19,079 nucleotides of DNA from Pseudomonadota bacterium. Its GTDB lineage: Bacteria; Myxococcota_A; Polyangia; Fen-1088. The stretch spans positions 1-19,079 of the forward strand of contig JAEXQJ010000395.1 in the NCBI GenBank assembly GCA_023438785.1. The letters run 5' to 3'. The translations under genes and the position numbers were made by a program. Below, piece by piece: positions 7,253 to 14,348 of the stretch. Under the pieces are notes generated by a model. It worked only from the letters and a program-made list of their open reading frames with translations. It was not told where the DNA came from and did no database searches. Within the stretch, counting starts at the first letter, position 1. Each line of letters opens with the position of its first letter.

Positions 7253-8515
7253 CTACCAGGCCAACTCGCAGAAGCCGTAGCTGCACACCTGGCCCTGGGC
7301 GCAACCACTGTTGTCCTTGCACTGTACGCACCCGGTCGGCACGGCCTGCCCCGTCGCCTTCGACTCGAAGGAGCAGCCGCAAGGCGCCTTTTCGGACACG
7401 AAGGGGCCCAGCGGGCCGCCATCAACCGTGCGCATGACCTTCATCGCGCACTTGGGCACCACGCCCGCCTCGGCGTAGACCTCGTTGATGTCGAAGGGCA
7501 ACTCGTCCTCGGGGGCAACCGGATTGCCCTGCATCCAATCGATCATCTTCCGCGCCAGCGGCCGCGCCACCGTTCCATCCGCGTTGAGCCCGGCCCACAT
7601 GTGCATGGGCGCTTGAATCGTGTAATGCCCGTCGCGCACGTTGCGCTTGTCACGCGTGTTGGCATCACTGTCCGGGTAGTAGGCCAGCTTCTGCTTGAAC
7701 CCGCGGAAGGCCAGCGCCTTGAGCTGGTCGCGACGTTGGTCGTAGACCTCGGCGGAGATGAAACCGATGGTCTTGTCCGGACTGATGGACGCGGCCACCG
7801 CATCCGCCTCGTCCTGATCGCCGCGGTGCGAGTGCGAAGGGGAGCCGCTGGGGTCCTGGAAGTAGGCCAAGTCGATGGCCTTGCCCACGATCAACTGGGC
7901 GCCGAAACGCACCTCTTGGCCGTTCTTGTAGCTGAAGATGAAATTGTCATCCAGGTAGGGCGACACCTGCCCCTTGGGGCCGCACCCGAACACGGTGCGC
8001 GCTTGCTGTGCCGTCATTGTGCTGCTGTATAGGTTGCTACGCGGGGTGATGAACACGAAGGCCTGCTGCGGCCCCTGAAAATCCCCCAACAGCGGATCGC
8101 GCAGCACGCTCGAATCACACGTCTCGTAGAAGGTGTCGCCGATGGCCATGTCCATGGGCACGATGCCGTCGATGGTGCAGCTCTTGGTGACGATCCGTCC
8201 TGGGTTGGCCGGATCCTCCTCGTAGAACTCCCCCGTTCCGCTCTGGCTGTCCCGGCGATTCACCCGGTTCAGCGCTTCGCAAGAGGCCATGGGGAAGTAC
8301 ACCAGCAAATGCGGCTGCTTCATTTTGATCAGCTTGGCGCCTAGGAACTGCACCACCGGAATCAACGACGTCGATCCGGGCATGATGATGATGTTCTTGC
8401 CTTCGTTTTGGAAAAAGCAGTTACCCACCAACTCTTGGGCGCGGGCATTTCCCGACGTGCTCAACAGGACGAGAGCAACACCGATCAATCCGGCGCACGC
8501 GTGCTTGTACGACAT
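7253..8515 (-). CDS. PstS-like periplasmic substrate-binding protein with Cys-rich tail (420 aa)
   Basis: The ATG at 8515 is preceded by GGAGG 4 nt upstream. A Sec signal peptide ends at NARA-QE (residue 26) with no lipobox, so the product should be soluble in the periplasm or secreted. The body has the layout of a type-2 periplasmic binding protein of the phosphate-binding class: IIIMPGSTSLIPVVQFLGAKL near the N-terminus, then GIVPMDMAIGD, AFVFITPRSNLYSSTMTAQQ, VRFGAQLIVGKAI, KTIGFISAEVYDQRRDQLK and KRNVRDGHYTIQAPMHMW. The last element matches the NVRxGxYP-type segment of PstS relatives. The final 42 residues form a Cys-rich module (CGCSFES, CVQCKDNSGCAQGQVCSYG), unusual for a binding protein. 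It is the first gene of the operon and no ABC permease follows. Family assignment is good; phosphate as ligand is an inference. Confidence 0.82.
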   Translation of the reverse strand: MSYKHACAGLIGVALVLLSTSGNARAQELVGNCFFQNEGKNIIIMPGSTSLIPVVQFLGAKLIKMKQPHLLVYFPMASCEALNRVNRRDSQSGTGEFYEEDPANPGRIVTKSCTIDGIVPMDMAIGDTFYETCDSSVLRDPLLGDFQGPQQAFVFITPRSNLYSSTMTAQQARTVFGCGPKGQVSPYLDDNFIFSYKNGQEVRFGAQLIVGKAIDLAYFQDPSGSPSHSHRGDQDEADAVAASISPDKTIGFISAEVYDQRRDQLKALAFRGFKQKLAYYPDSDANTRDKRNVRDGHYTIQAPMHMWAGLNADGTVARPLARKMIDWMQGNPVAPEDELPFDINEVYAEAGVVPKCAMKVMRTVDGGPLGPFVSEKAPCGCSFESKATGQAVPTGCVQCKDNSGCAQGQVCSYGFCELAW

Positions 8516-8532
8516 GGAGCCTCCGGCGTGGC

Positions 8533-8550
8533 GATTCACCCATGTGAACC
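8533..8550. promoter_or_regulatory. Inverted repeat near the start of the PstS-like operon
   Basis: GATTCAC (8533-8539) and GTGAACC (8544-8550) form 7-bp arms with one mismatch and a 4-nt spacer. The repeat lies 9 nt upstream of the GGAGG ribosome site of the 420-aa PstS-like gene, so it would fall in the leader or near the transcription start. It could be an operator or a leader hairpin. The arms share the TTCAC core seen in the 11-bp direct repeats farther right, but here the arms face each other, so it is not the same layout. Confidence 0.35.
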
Positions 8551-8561
8551 GGGCGAGGCAT

Positions 8562-8591
8562 GCTGTAGCAGAGCAGGAAATCACGGGTCAA
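8562..8591 (-). promoter_or_regulatory. Candidate sigma-70-type promoter of the PstS-like/porin/receptor operon
   Basis: On the minus strand TTGACC (8591-8586) is followed after 18 nt by TACAGC (8567-8562), about 47 nt before the ATG at 8515. The -35 box matches five of six consensus bases, the -10 only three of six. Its position just upstream of the first operon gene, downstream of a terminator, is right for a promoter, but the weak -10 leaves this tentative. Confidence 0.3.
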
Positions 8592-8750
8592 CGCGCCTTC
8601 CGCCTCTGCACGACAATTTCGCGCGCGCGTTGCAGGCCCGTCACGGGCCGTTCACCACTGTGGCCAATCCGCCTCTGTTCGATTGCACAGATCGCGTGCC
8701 GAGGCCCCCTGGCCTCGACGCTCGAACGACGGCCTTGCCTCCCGCACACC

Positions 8751-8789
8751 CAAATAGAAAGGGGCTGCCCCCCGCAAGGAAGCAGCCCC
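8751..8789 (-). terminator. Intrinsic terminator after the 1150-aa lipoprotein gene
   Basis: GGGGCTGC at 8761-8768 and GCAGCCCC at 8782-8789 form a perfect 8-bp stem with a 13-nt loop. Read on the minus strand the stem is followed directly by TTTCTATTT (8760-8752), a T-rich tract. It lies 44 nt past the TAG of the 8834-12286 gene and separates that transcript from the operon starting at 8515. Confidence 0.75.
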
Positions 8790-8833
8790 AGGGTGGAGCC
8801 GAGCGCCTCGGGAGGGCGCCCGGCCTGTGATCG

Positions 8834-11800
8834 CTACGGGTTCATCTGCACGATGAAGCCGTTCGCCGTGCTCGAGGTCAGGGTCGTGCTGCCCACGGTG
8901 AAGCTGCCGTTACCGAAGCCAGCCAGGTTGACCTTGTCCTTCTGCGCGCCGGTGGCCAGGCGGCTGATGGCCACCACGTCCGCGCTCTGGTCGTAGCCCG
9001 CGTTGCCGTAGATGCCCGCGCACACCGGGGTGCCGTCGGCGCCGTTGAACTTGGCCCAGTAGGCATCGGACAGGCCGGCCGAGGTCAGCATGGTGCTGCC
9101 CAGGACGGCAGTGCCCTTCAAGTAGCCAACCACCACCAGGTCACCCACAGAACTGAACGACACGCCCTTGGCGGCCTGATCGAAGGTGTCACCCCAACGC
9201 GTCGCCCACTGCGGAACCAGGTCGCTGTTCAGCTTGGTTACGTAGGCATCGATGCCGCCCGCCGCGCTCACCGTGTACGCCCCGAACGGGATGCTGCCGC
9301 GCACGTTGCCCGCGATGGCCACGTTGCCCGCCGCATCGACGGCGATGCTGTTGGCAGCCTGCTTGCCGAGCGTGCCGAAGCTCTTGCTCACCAGAGCATG
9401 GCCGTCGGTGCCATCCAGCTTGGCCACCCACACGGCCTGGACGGCGGTGCCGAGGACCGGCAAGGCGCCGTCCCCGAAGTCGATGGAGCCGTTGTGCAAT
9501 CCCGCCGCGTACACAGTCCCGTCCGCGCCCAGCGCCACCGTCTTGCAGAGCTGCGTGCCCGCGCCGCCGATCTGACGAGCCCACAGCACGCTGCCCGTGT
9601 CGCTCAGCTTGGCGATGATGACATCCTCCAGGCCGTCGCCGTTGTAGCTGCCCGACAGACCGAGGTCGGTGACCCCGCCGAGGGCATAACCGCACAGGAC
9701 GAACTCACCGCGGGCCGCGTTGCCCGCGATGGACGTCAGACCGCCGGACTGCGTGTCCACCTTGATGCCCCACTGACCAACGCCCGCGGCGTCCGTGCCC
9801 ATCACGAAGTCGAGAGCCGAGGCCGCACCCGGGACGGTGGTGCTGCTGTTGACAATCAGGTTGCTGGTGAAGGTGCCGAGCACGGCCAGTTTGCCAGCCG
9901 AGTTGACCGCGATGCCCGAGGGCATCTGGTCGGAGGGGTTCGAGGCCTCGCCGCTGCCGCTGAACACCTTGGCCCACACCGCCGAGCCCGTGGCGGGATT
10001 GAGCTTGACCAAGGCCACGTCCGAGCTGCCCGCCGAGGTCACGTTGCCCGAGCCGAAGTCCACGGAGCCGAAGAGCTTCGCCGTGATGTACTGATTGCCC
10101 TCGCCGTCCACCGTCATGCCCCCGATGGAGCTGACCGCGAAGTTCTTCGCGTAGGCGGGAGCAGGGCAGCTCGCCACGCAATCGCCCGTGGAGGGCTGGC
10201 AGCTCTTGCCGTAGTCGCAGACCACGGACAGGATCTCCTCAGAGCACATCCCGGCCACCGGGTCGCAGGTGCCGGCGGTGTGGCACATGTCGGACGCGGT
10301 GCAGACCAGGGGCACGCCGCCCGAGCATGCGCCCGCCTGGCAGGTCTCACCCGTGGTGCACCCGTCGCCGTCGCTGCACACGCTGCCGTCAGCCGCAGCG
10401 GCCACCACGCAACCCGTGGCCGGTACGCAAGCCGCCGTCTTGCACACGCCCGGATCCCCGCACACGACCGGCGCGCCGCCCGAGCAGCTTCCCGCCTGGC
10501 AAGTCTCGCCCGTGGTGCAGGCGTCGCCGTCGCTGCAGGTGGCGCCGTCGGCCTTGACCGGATTGCTGCAAACGCCCGTGCTGGCCTCGCAGGTCCCCAC
10601 CTCGTGACACGCATCCAGAGCCGCGCAGATCACGTTCGCCGTCGCCACGCAGGTACCGGCCGAGCATGAGGACGCGGTCGTGCACGCGTTGCTGTCGTCA
10701 CAGGTCGTCCCGTCAGCCGCCATGGGGTTGCTGCACAGACCGGTGGCGCTGTCGCAGGTACCCGCCGTGTGGCAGGCGTCCGCGGCGACGCAGGTCTTGG
10801 GCGTCCCGGGCTGACACACGCCAGCCTGGCAGGCGTCGCCGACCGTGCAGGGATCACCGTCGCTGCAGGCCGCACCGTCGGTGCCCGCCCCGGCGCAGGG
10901 GTTACTCGCCGAGCGGACCATGAAGGTCGTGCTCGCCGTCGCCCCCTGACTGTCCTTCACCGTGACGGTGATGCTCTCGGAGGCGGCCATGGCGGCGGGC
11001 GCCGTCCACACCACCTGGCTCGAGCTCATGTCGGCCGCATCGCTCTGCGCACCCAGGGTGCCATTCGCGGCGCTCCAGACGTAGGAGGTCAGAGTGGCGC
11101 CCGCGTTCCCTTCCCGGGCACGCACGAACAGGGTCACCGTCTGGCCGCCGTTGATGCTCTCCATCGACTGCGAAGTGAGGTCGATGGTGATTCCACCCAG
11201 CGCGGGAGCGGGCTCGCTCGTACCCACGTTGATGGTCAGATGGCCGACCGTGGAGGCCGGAACCGCCACACCGTCGCTCCCCGTCTTGACGGGATTGCTC
11301 ACCACGACGCTGAAGGTGCAGGTGGAGGCCGCCGCGCCCAGCGTGAACACGGGCGACTGCGCCGCCGCGTTGTCGAAGGCGCCCGCGCAATCGGTGGTCC
11401 ACGCGAAGGTCATGGCCTCGCCATCGGGCTGCGTGGCGAGCACGTCGAGCGTCACCCCGCCTCCCAGCAGGAGCGCCGTCGCCGGAGGCACCGGCGTAGC
11501 CACGATGTTCTGAATCACCGGATACGACTGCACGAGAGTGGCCACGCGCGCGCCACCCACATCTGGACCAGCCCACAGCGCGATGGTCGCCGCGGCCATG
11601 GCCTTGGCCCCATGTACGTCAGCGATCTCCATGTTGATCTGGCAGCTCGTGCGCGCGGCAGGCGCGGTCCACAAGGCCGCCCACACGCGACGCCCGCTGG
11701 CGTCCGTGGTGAGGGTCGGCGCGCCGAAGCTCCCGCACGAGGACGACGGGGTAAAGGTCAACGACGCCGTTTCACCCGCATCCTGATCGTGGGCGGTTAG

Positions 11801-12286
11801 CGTGTAGGCGATCGTCTCGCCATACACTGCCTTGCTCGACGAGACCGTGAGGCCGTCGACCACCGGGGCATGGTTCGCGAAGCCTGGGTTGACCTCATCC
11901 TCTTGCAGGACGATCGTCACGTCGGCCACGGCATCCTTGGTGATGGTCACCATCGACACGGAGCCGCTGTAGATCTGGTGCGTCTTGGCGGCATCGTCGT
12001 AGGCCTTGGCCGCGAACACGCGATCCGTGCCGGTGGGGATGTGATTGATGAGCCCCTTCCACGACCCGTCGGCCTGCAGGTAGAGCGGCATGTTCATGGG
12101 CGTGGTGATTCCCGTACCCGTCACGCTCACCTCCACCGCCTTCACGTCGCCCGCCAAGCTCAAGGCCTGCCTGACCGAGATCTTGGCTGCCCCCTCGTCT
12201 TCCGCCTTCTTCGAACAGCCGGCCGCGGTCATCACCGCGGCGGCGGCCATTCCCGCCAGAATGAATTTCGTCGAGTTTCTGAACAT
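8834..12286 (-). CDS. Giant modular lipoprotein: Ig-like domains, Cys-rich repeats, seven-bladed SBBP-type propeller (1150 aa)
   Basis: The ATG at 12286 has AAGGAGA 8 nt upstream. The signal peptide ends in TAAGC, Cys24 lipidated, with Ser next to it. Modules in order: an N-terminal beta-sandwich (about 35-128); three Ig/PKD-like domains (about 138-235, 250-353, 360-458), the second with WTTDCAGAFDN; four Cys-rich repeats of about 53-56 residues plus a half repeat (464-707), each built on CSDGDxCTTGxxCxxGxC followed by VC...CHTAGTC; and seven propeller blades (about 712-1150) of the SBBP type, such as DAYVTKLNSDLVPQWATRWG. A Cys pair (FVLCGYA in blade 3, TQLCKTV in blade 4) is conserved in the two paralogues at 14349-16493 and 16796-18772. 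The propeller aligns end to end with that of the 658-aa protein at high identity. No catalytic residues are visible; a surface scaffold or ligand-binding role is most likely. Confidence 0.9.
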   Translation of the reverse strand: MFRNSTKFILAGMAAAAVMTAAGCSKKAEDEGAAKISVRQALSLAGDVKAVEVSVTGTGITTPMNMPLYLQADGSWKGLINHIPTGTDRVFAAKAYDDAAKTHQIYSGSVSMVTITKDAVADVTIVLQEDEVNPGFANHAPVVDGLTVSSSKAVYGETIAYTLTAHDQDAGETASLTFTPSSSCGSFGAPTLTTDASGRRVWAALWTAPAARTSCQINMEIADVHGAKAMAAATIALWAGPDVGGARVATLVQSYPVIQNIVATPVPPATALLLGGGVTLDVLATQPDGEAMTFAWTTDCAGAFDNAAAQSPVFTLGAAASTCTFSVVVSNPVKTGSDGVAVPASTVGHLTINVGTSEPAPALGGITIDLTSQSMESINGGQTVTLFVRAREGNAGATLTSYVWSAANGTLGAQSDAADMSSSQVVWTAPAAMAASESITVTVKDSQGATASTTFMVRSASNPCAGAGTDGAACSDGDPCTVGDACQAGVCQPGTPKTCVAADACHTAGTCDSATGLCSNPMAADGTTCDDSNACTTASSCSAGTCVATANVICAALDACHEVGTCEASTGVCSNPVKADGATCSDGDACTTGETCQAGSCSGGAPVVCGDPGVCKTAACVPATGCVVAAAADGSVCSDGDGCTTGETCQAGACSGGVPLVCTASDMCHTAGTCDPVAGMCSEEILSVVCDYGKSCQPSTGDCVASCPAPAYAKNFAVSSIGGMTVDGEGNQYITAKLFGSVDFGSGNVTSAGSSDVALVKLNPATGSAVWAKVFSGSGEASNPSDQMPSGIAVNSAGKLAVLGTFTSNLIVNSSTTVPGAASALDFVMGTDAAGVGQWGIKVDTQSGGLTSIAGNAARGEFVLCGYALGGVTDLGLSGSYNGDGLEDVIIAKLSDTGSVLWARQIGGAGTQLCKTVALGADGTVYAAGLHNGSIDFGDGALPVLGTAVQAVWVAKLDGTDGHALVSKSFGTLGKQAANSIAVDAAGNVAIAGNVRGSIPFGAYTVSAAGGIDAYVTKLNSDLVPQWATRWGDTFDQAAKGVSFSSVGDLVVVGYLKGTAVLGSTMLTSAGLSDAYWAKFNGADGTPVCAGIYGNAGYDQSADVVAISRLATGAQKDKVNLAGFGNGSFTVGSTTLTSSTANGFIVQMNP
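10290..10620 (-). repeat. 159-bp duplicated units inside the Cys-rich region
   Basis: The coding DNA of the third and fourth Cys-rich repeats is nearly the same at a 159-bp offset (53 codons). The stretch beginning GGCACGCCGCCCGAGCA at 10311 recurs as GGCGCGCCGCCCGAGCA at 10470, and both continue into the same CCCGCCTGGCA and CCGTCGCCGTCGCTGCA runs. The first and second units are more diverged. This points to recent in-frame duplication of one module by recombination. Confidence 0.7.
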
Positions 12287-12460
12287 GGTGTCTGTCTCCT
12301 TTGGATTGCCCTCTTCTTCACTTCGCCTGACTGCTGTTCTGCGGCCCTCGCGGGCCTTTCCGCGTATTCCGGGTACAGCTCACGCCAGCCGTGGCGCGCG
12401 GCCACGCAAGCGTCCGCCCCTCATTCCCTCGGCCTGCCCGGCCGACCAGCGCGCCGGCTC
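12287..12460. other. Leader region of the 1150-aa lipoprotein gene
   Basis: This 174-nt stretch lies between the 43-aa gene and the 1150-aa gene. It contains two GC hairpins: TCGGCC/GGCCGA with a 5-nt loop at 12429-12445, and GGCCC/GGGCC around 12343-12356. Neither has a T-tract. No 11-bp direct repeats and no clear promoter boxes are visible, so the large gene may be co-transcribed with the genes before it or have an unrecognised promoter. Confidence 0.45.
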
Positions 12461-12592
12461 CTAAAACCCGCCGTAAACGACCGGGCGTGGGGCGCGATGC
12501 GTCTGCATCCCGCCGACCACCCGCGATCCCAGCGAGAGCGCCAGTATCAGCCCCAACGCCAGCCCCAGTGCCATTCCGGCCAGCCGTTGCAT
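12461..12592 (-). CDS. Small membrane peptide (43 aa)
   Basis: This short frame runs from an ATG at 12592 to a TAG at 12463-12461. AGGGAG 6 nt upstream is a good ribosome site, and the start lies only 30 nt after the stop of the 501-aa PstS-like gene on the same strand. The product begins MQRLAGMALGLALGLILALS, a single hydrophobic helix of about 20 residues rich in Gly, Ala and Leu. A short basic tail follows (SRVVGG, then THRAPRPVVYGGF). It has the form of a one-pass inner-membrane micropeptide, or of a signal peptide with a tiny mature part. In GC-rich DNA a chance frame of this size is possible. The ribosome site, position and coherent hydrophobic segment favour a real gene. No family is recognised. 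Confidence 0.6.
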   Translation of the reverse strand: MQRLAGMALGLALGLILALSLGSRVVGGMQTHRAPRPVVYGGF

Positions 12593-12622
12593 GCTCGGCT
12601 CCCTTTCAATCCCGCTTTCCAC

Positions 12623-14128
12623 CTACTGGCACACCTTGCTGACGCCCGCGTTGTCCACGCAGGTCAGTCCCGCGGCGCAGTCACTATCCGCGTAGCAGGC
12701 AAAGCCCGCGGGCGAGCCGCTGGCCTGCGGGCAAGACCCCGATGCCGGACAGAGTGCGCCCGTGGAGCAGCAGAACTCGGTCGAGACGCAGGTTTTGCCC
12801 GCTGACACGCACAGGGCCATGGTCGACTCGGCAGCCGGGATGGTCCCGTCGTCGCACAGATTGTAGCCGTCCGGCGTGACCGAGCAGTTCTTGTAGCAGG
12901 ACACGAAGCCCCACCTCTTCATGATGTTGTGCATGTTGCAGCGGCCGTCGGCCGGATCGGTGGCGTAGCTGTACAGTTTGGTCTCTTCCTGCTGCTGGTT
13001 GTAGTTGGCGTCCCCCGGATTGGCGCTGTTGGGCAGTTGGTCGCCGTGGTTCAGGAACAGCCGGCGAGCCAGTGGATAGTCCGCCGAGCGCACGTTGTCG
13101 TCGGCGAAGCTTCGCTTGTTGAGCGTCGGGCCGGCAGTGGGCGAGCCCACCTGGCGCACGGCCTCGCGCCCCGCGTAGCCCAGCGTCTTGCCGCCCACGT
13201 CGTCACCCACACGGTGGGCGATGCTGATGGTCACGTCGACCGCCTCCGGATCGATCTCCGTCAGCGCGACGACCAAACCCTGCGTGCACGGGATCCCCGC
13301 CGGGATGGTGGGCGCGGTGACCGAGCTTGACGTCGAACCAGCGGTGCACGCGACGCTGTAGGGCCAGAACGTGCACTTGGTGGCCTTCTTGCGAGCGCTG
13401 GCCCCCACGCACTCGCGGCGGATGGGATCCATGTCATCCGCGTCCATGTTCGTGTAGACGTAACCGTTGCTGGCCTTCACGCCGCCCGGGGCTTGGCCAT
13501 TGCAGAAGCGACCGCCCGCGCCCGTGGAGTTGGTGAGCAAGCGCTCCCGGACGGTATCCGAGGTGCCCGAGGCATCGTTGCGGCGATAAAAGTGGTCGAT
13601 TTGGTCCACGTGCATGGCCGTCGTCAGACGGTCGAGAGCGGCCAAGCGGTCCGGATGGCGGCACGCCTCCGTGGTCCCCAAGGCGTCCTTCCCGCTCAAC
13701 ACCAACGCCAGATCCGAGTTCGGCAGCGCCTTACCCGGGTTGGCTGGATCCGGCGGCAAAGCCAGGTTCTTCGCCTGGTCGCCCTTATTGGGCTCGACGA
13801 CCACGGCCGCGTCCAGCCCCAGCACGTTGTTGGGCGTGGGCTGCCAGGCGGGATGGGCCGTGAGCACGGATGACTTGAAGTTCCGAGACATGAAGCCAAT
13901 GGACTGCGTCCCGGCCTTCATGCGGTTCTCCGCCTCACCGGACCCGAATGCCCTGTACGTCAGATCCGCGCCCGACGCGACAATAACGTCCGGCGCCACA
14001 TCCCCCAGCGTGTCGGAGCCAGCGTTGTCGAACGCCGCCCACGCCGCGAAGCCGACGCTCGTGGCTGCCACGGCCAGCGTCGTGGGGAGCAGCGTGCCCC
14101 GTGCACCTCTTCTCTTGGACTTGATCAT
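12623..14128 (-). CDS. Second PstS-like periplasmic binding protein with Cys-rich tail (501 aa)
   Basis: The ATG at 14128 is preceded by GAGGAGG 6 nt upstream. An N-terminal basic region and hydrophobic segment (residues 1-32) form a signal peptide without a lipobox. Phosphate-binding-protein features follow in order: NAGSDTLGD (36-43), YRAFGSGEAENRMKAG and IGFMSRNF (58-84), LGLDAAVVVEPNKG (103-116), FYRRNDASGTSDTVRERLL (180-198), which carries the SGT motif used by PstS proteins to bind phosphate, then KTLGYAGREAV and DDNVRSADYPLARRLFLN. The last 70 residues are Cys-rich (CVSAGKTCVSTEFCCST, CYADSDCAAGLTCVDN). It is longer than typical PstS (about 320-350 aa) because of insertions with extra Cys around residues 210-270 and the tail. 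Upstream lies a triple 11-bp direct repeat of Pho-box type. No permease genes are adjacent. The ligand is inferred to be phosphate or a related anion. Confidence 0.85.
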   Translation of the reverse strand: MIKSKRRGARGTLLPTTLAVAATSVGFAAWAAFDNAGSDTLGDVAPDVIVASGADLTYRAFGSGEAENRMKAGTQSIGFMSRNFKSSVLTAHPAWQPTPNNVLGLDAAVVVEPNKGDQAKNLALPPDPANPGKALPNSDLALVLSGKDALGTTEACRHPDRLAALDRLTTAMHVDQIDHFYRRNDASGTSDTVRERLLTNSTGAGGRFCNGQAPGGVKASNGYVYTNMDADDMDPIRRECVGASARKKATKCTFWPYSVACTAGSTSSSVTAPTIPAGIPCTQGLVVALTEIDPEAVDVTISIAHRVGDDVGGKTLGYAGREAVRQVGSPTAGPTLNKRSFADDNVRSADYPLARRLFLNHGDQLPNSANPGDANYNQQQEETKLYSYATDPADGRCNMHNIMKRWGFVSCYKNCSVTPDGYNLCDDGTIPAAESTMALCVSAGKTCVSTEFCCSTGALCPASGSCPQASGSPAGFACYADSDCAAGLTCVDNAGVSKVCQ

Positions 14129-14216
14129 CGTAAGCCTCCTCGTCCCGTTCTTCTGTTTGCGAACCGCCACGTCTCGCGGTCCGCGTAGTGCAATACGCTT
14201 TTCGCGGGCGACCGTG

Positions 14217-14245
14217 TGCGAAGAGACTGCGAATAATCTGCAAAC
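14217..14245 (-). promoter_or_regulatory. Triple 11-bp direct repeat resembling a Pho-type box
   Basis: On the plus strand three heptamers, TGCGAAG (14217-14223), TGCGAAT (14228-14234) and TGCAAAC (14239-14245), begin exactly 11 bp apart with 4-bp spacers AGAC and AATC. On the minus strand they read RTTYGCA-like. The site lies 89 nt upstream of the PstS-like ATG at 14128. OmpR/PhoB-family regulators bind 7-bp direct repeats with 4-bp spacers, and the Streptomyces PhoP unit GTTCACC is similar to the minus-strand form. Confidence 0.55.
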
Positions 14246-14348
14246 GCGGATCGCCGGTGTCTCGCCAATTGCAACGCCCTTGCAGAGCGGCCCGGCAATT
14301 GTGGCGAAACGGCAACACTCATCCGCGCGTTGCCCCTCGTCGACGCGC

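Larger units (their letters stand above)
8516..8833. other. 318-nt intergenic region: terminator and probable operon promoter
   Basis: This gap lies between the stop of the 1150-aa lipoprotein and the start of the PstS-like operon. It holds the terminator described separately (8751-8789), a candidate promoter and an inverted repeat (8533-8591), and two tight GC hairpins: GGCCCG/CGGGCC with a 3-nt loop at 8635-8649, and CGAGGCC/GGCCTCG with a 4-nt loop at 8700-8717. The hairpins have no T-tract and no assigned role. I see no credible small gene. Confidence 0.6.

Noticed and set aside
8700..8717. Tight GC hairpin CGAGGCC/GGCCTCG considered as a terminator
   Set aside because: No T-tract follows on either strand; the hairpin at 8761-8789 is the better terminator.
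9398..10669. Open plus-strand frame of about 423 codons opposite the 1150-aa lipoprotein
   Set aside because: Composition is Arg/Ala/His-rich and low complexity, with no ribosome site; the opposite strand has a coherent propeller and Cys-rich protein.
10200..10900. Repeated short DNA runs considered as a CRISPR or noncoding tandem array
   Set aside because: The repeats are in frame, spaced by multiples of three and encode the Cys-rich modules of the lipoprotein.
14263..14307. Imperfect inverted repeat (TCGCCAATTGC and GCAATTGTGGCGA) after the 714-aa gene, considered as terminator
   Set aside because: The loop is over 20 nt, one arm has a 2-nt insertion, and no T-tract follows on the minus strand. 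It could still be a protein-binding site, but nothing supports that.
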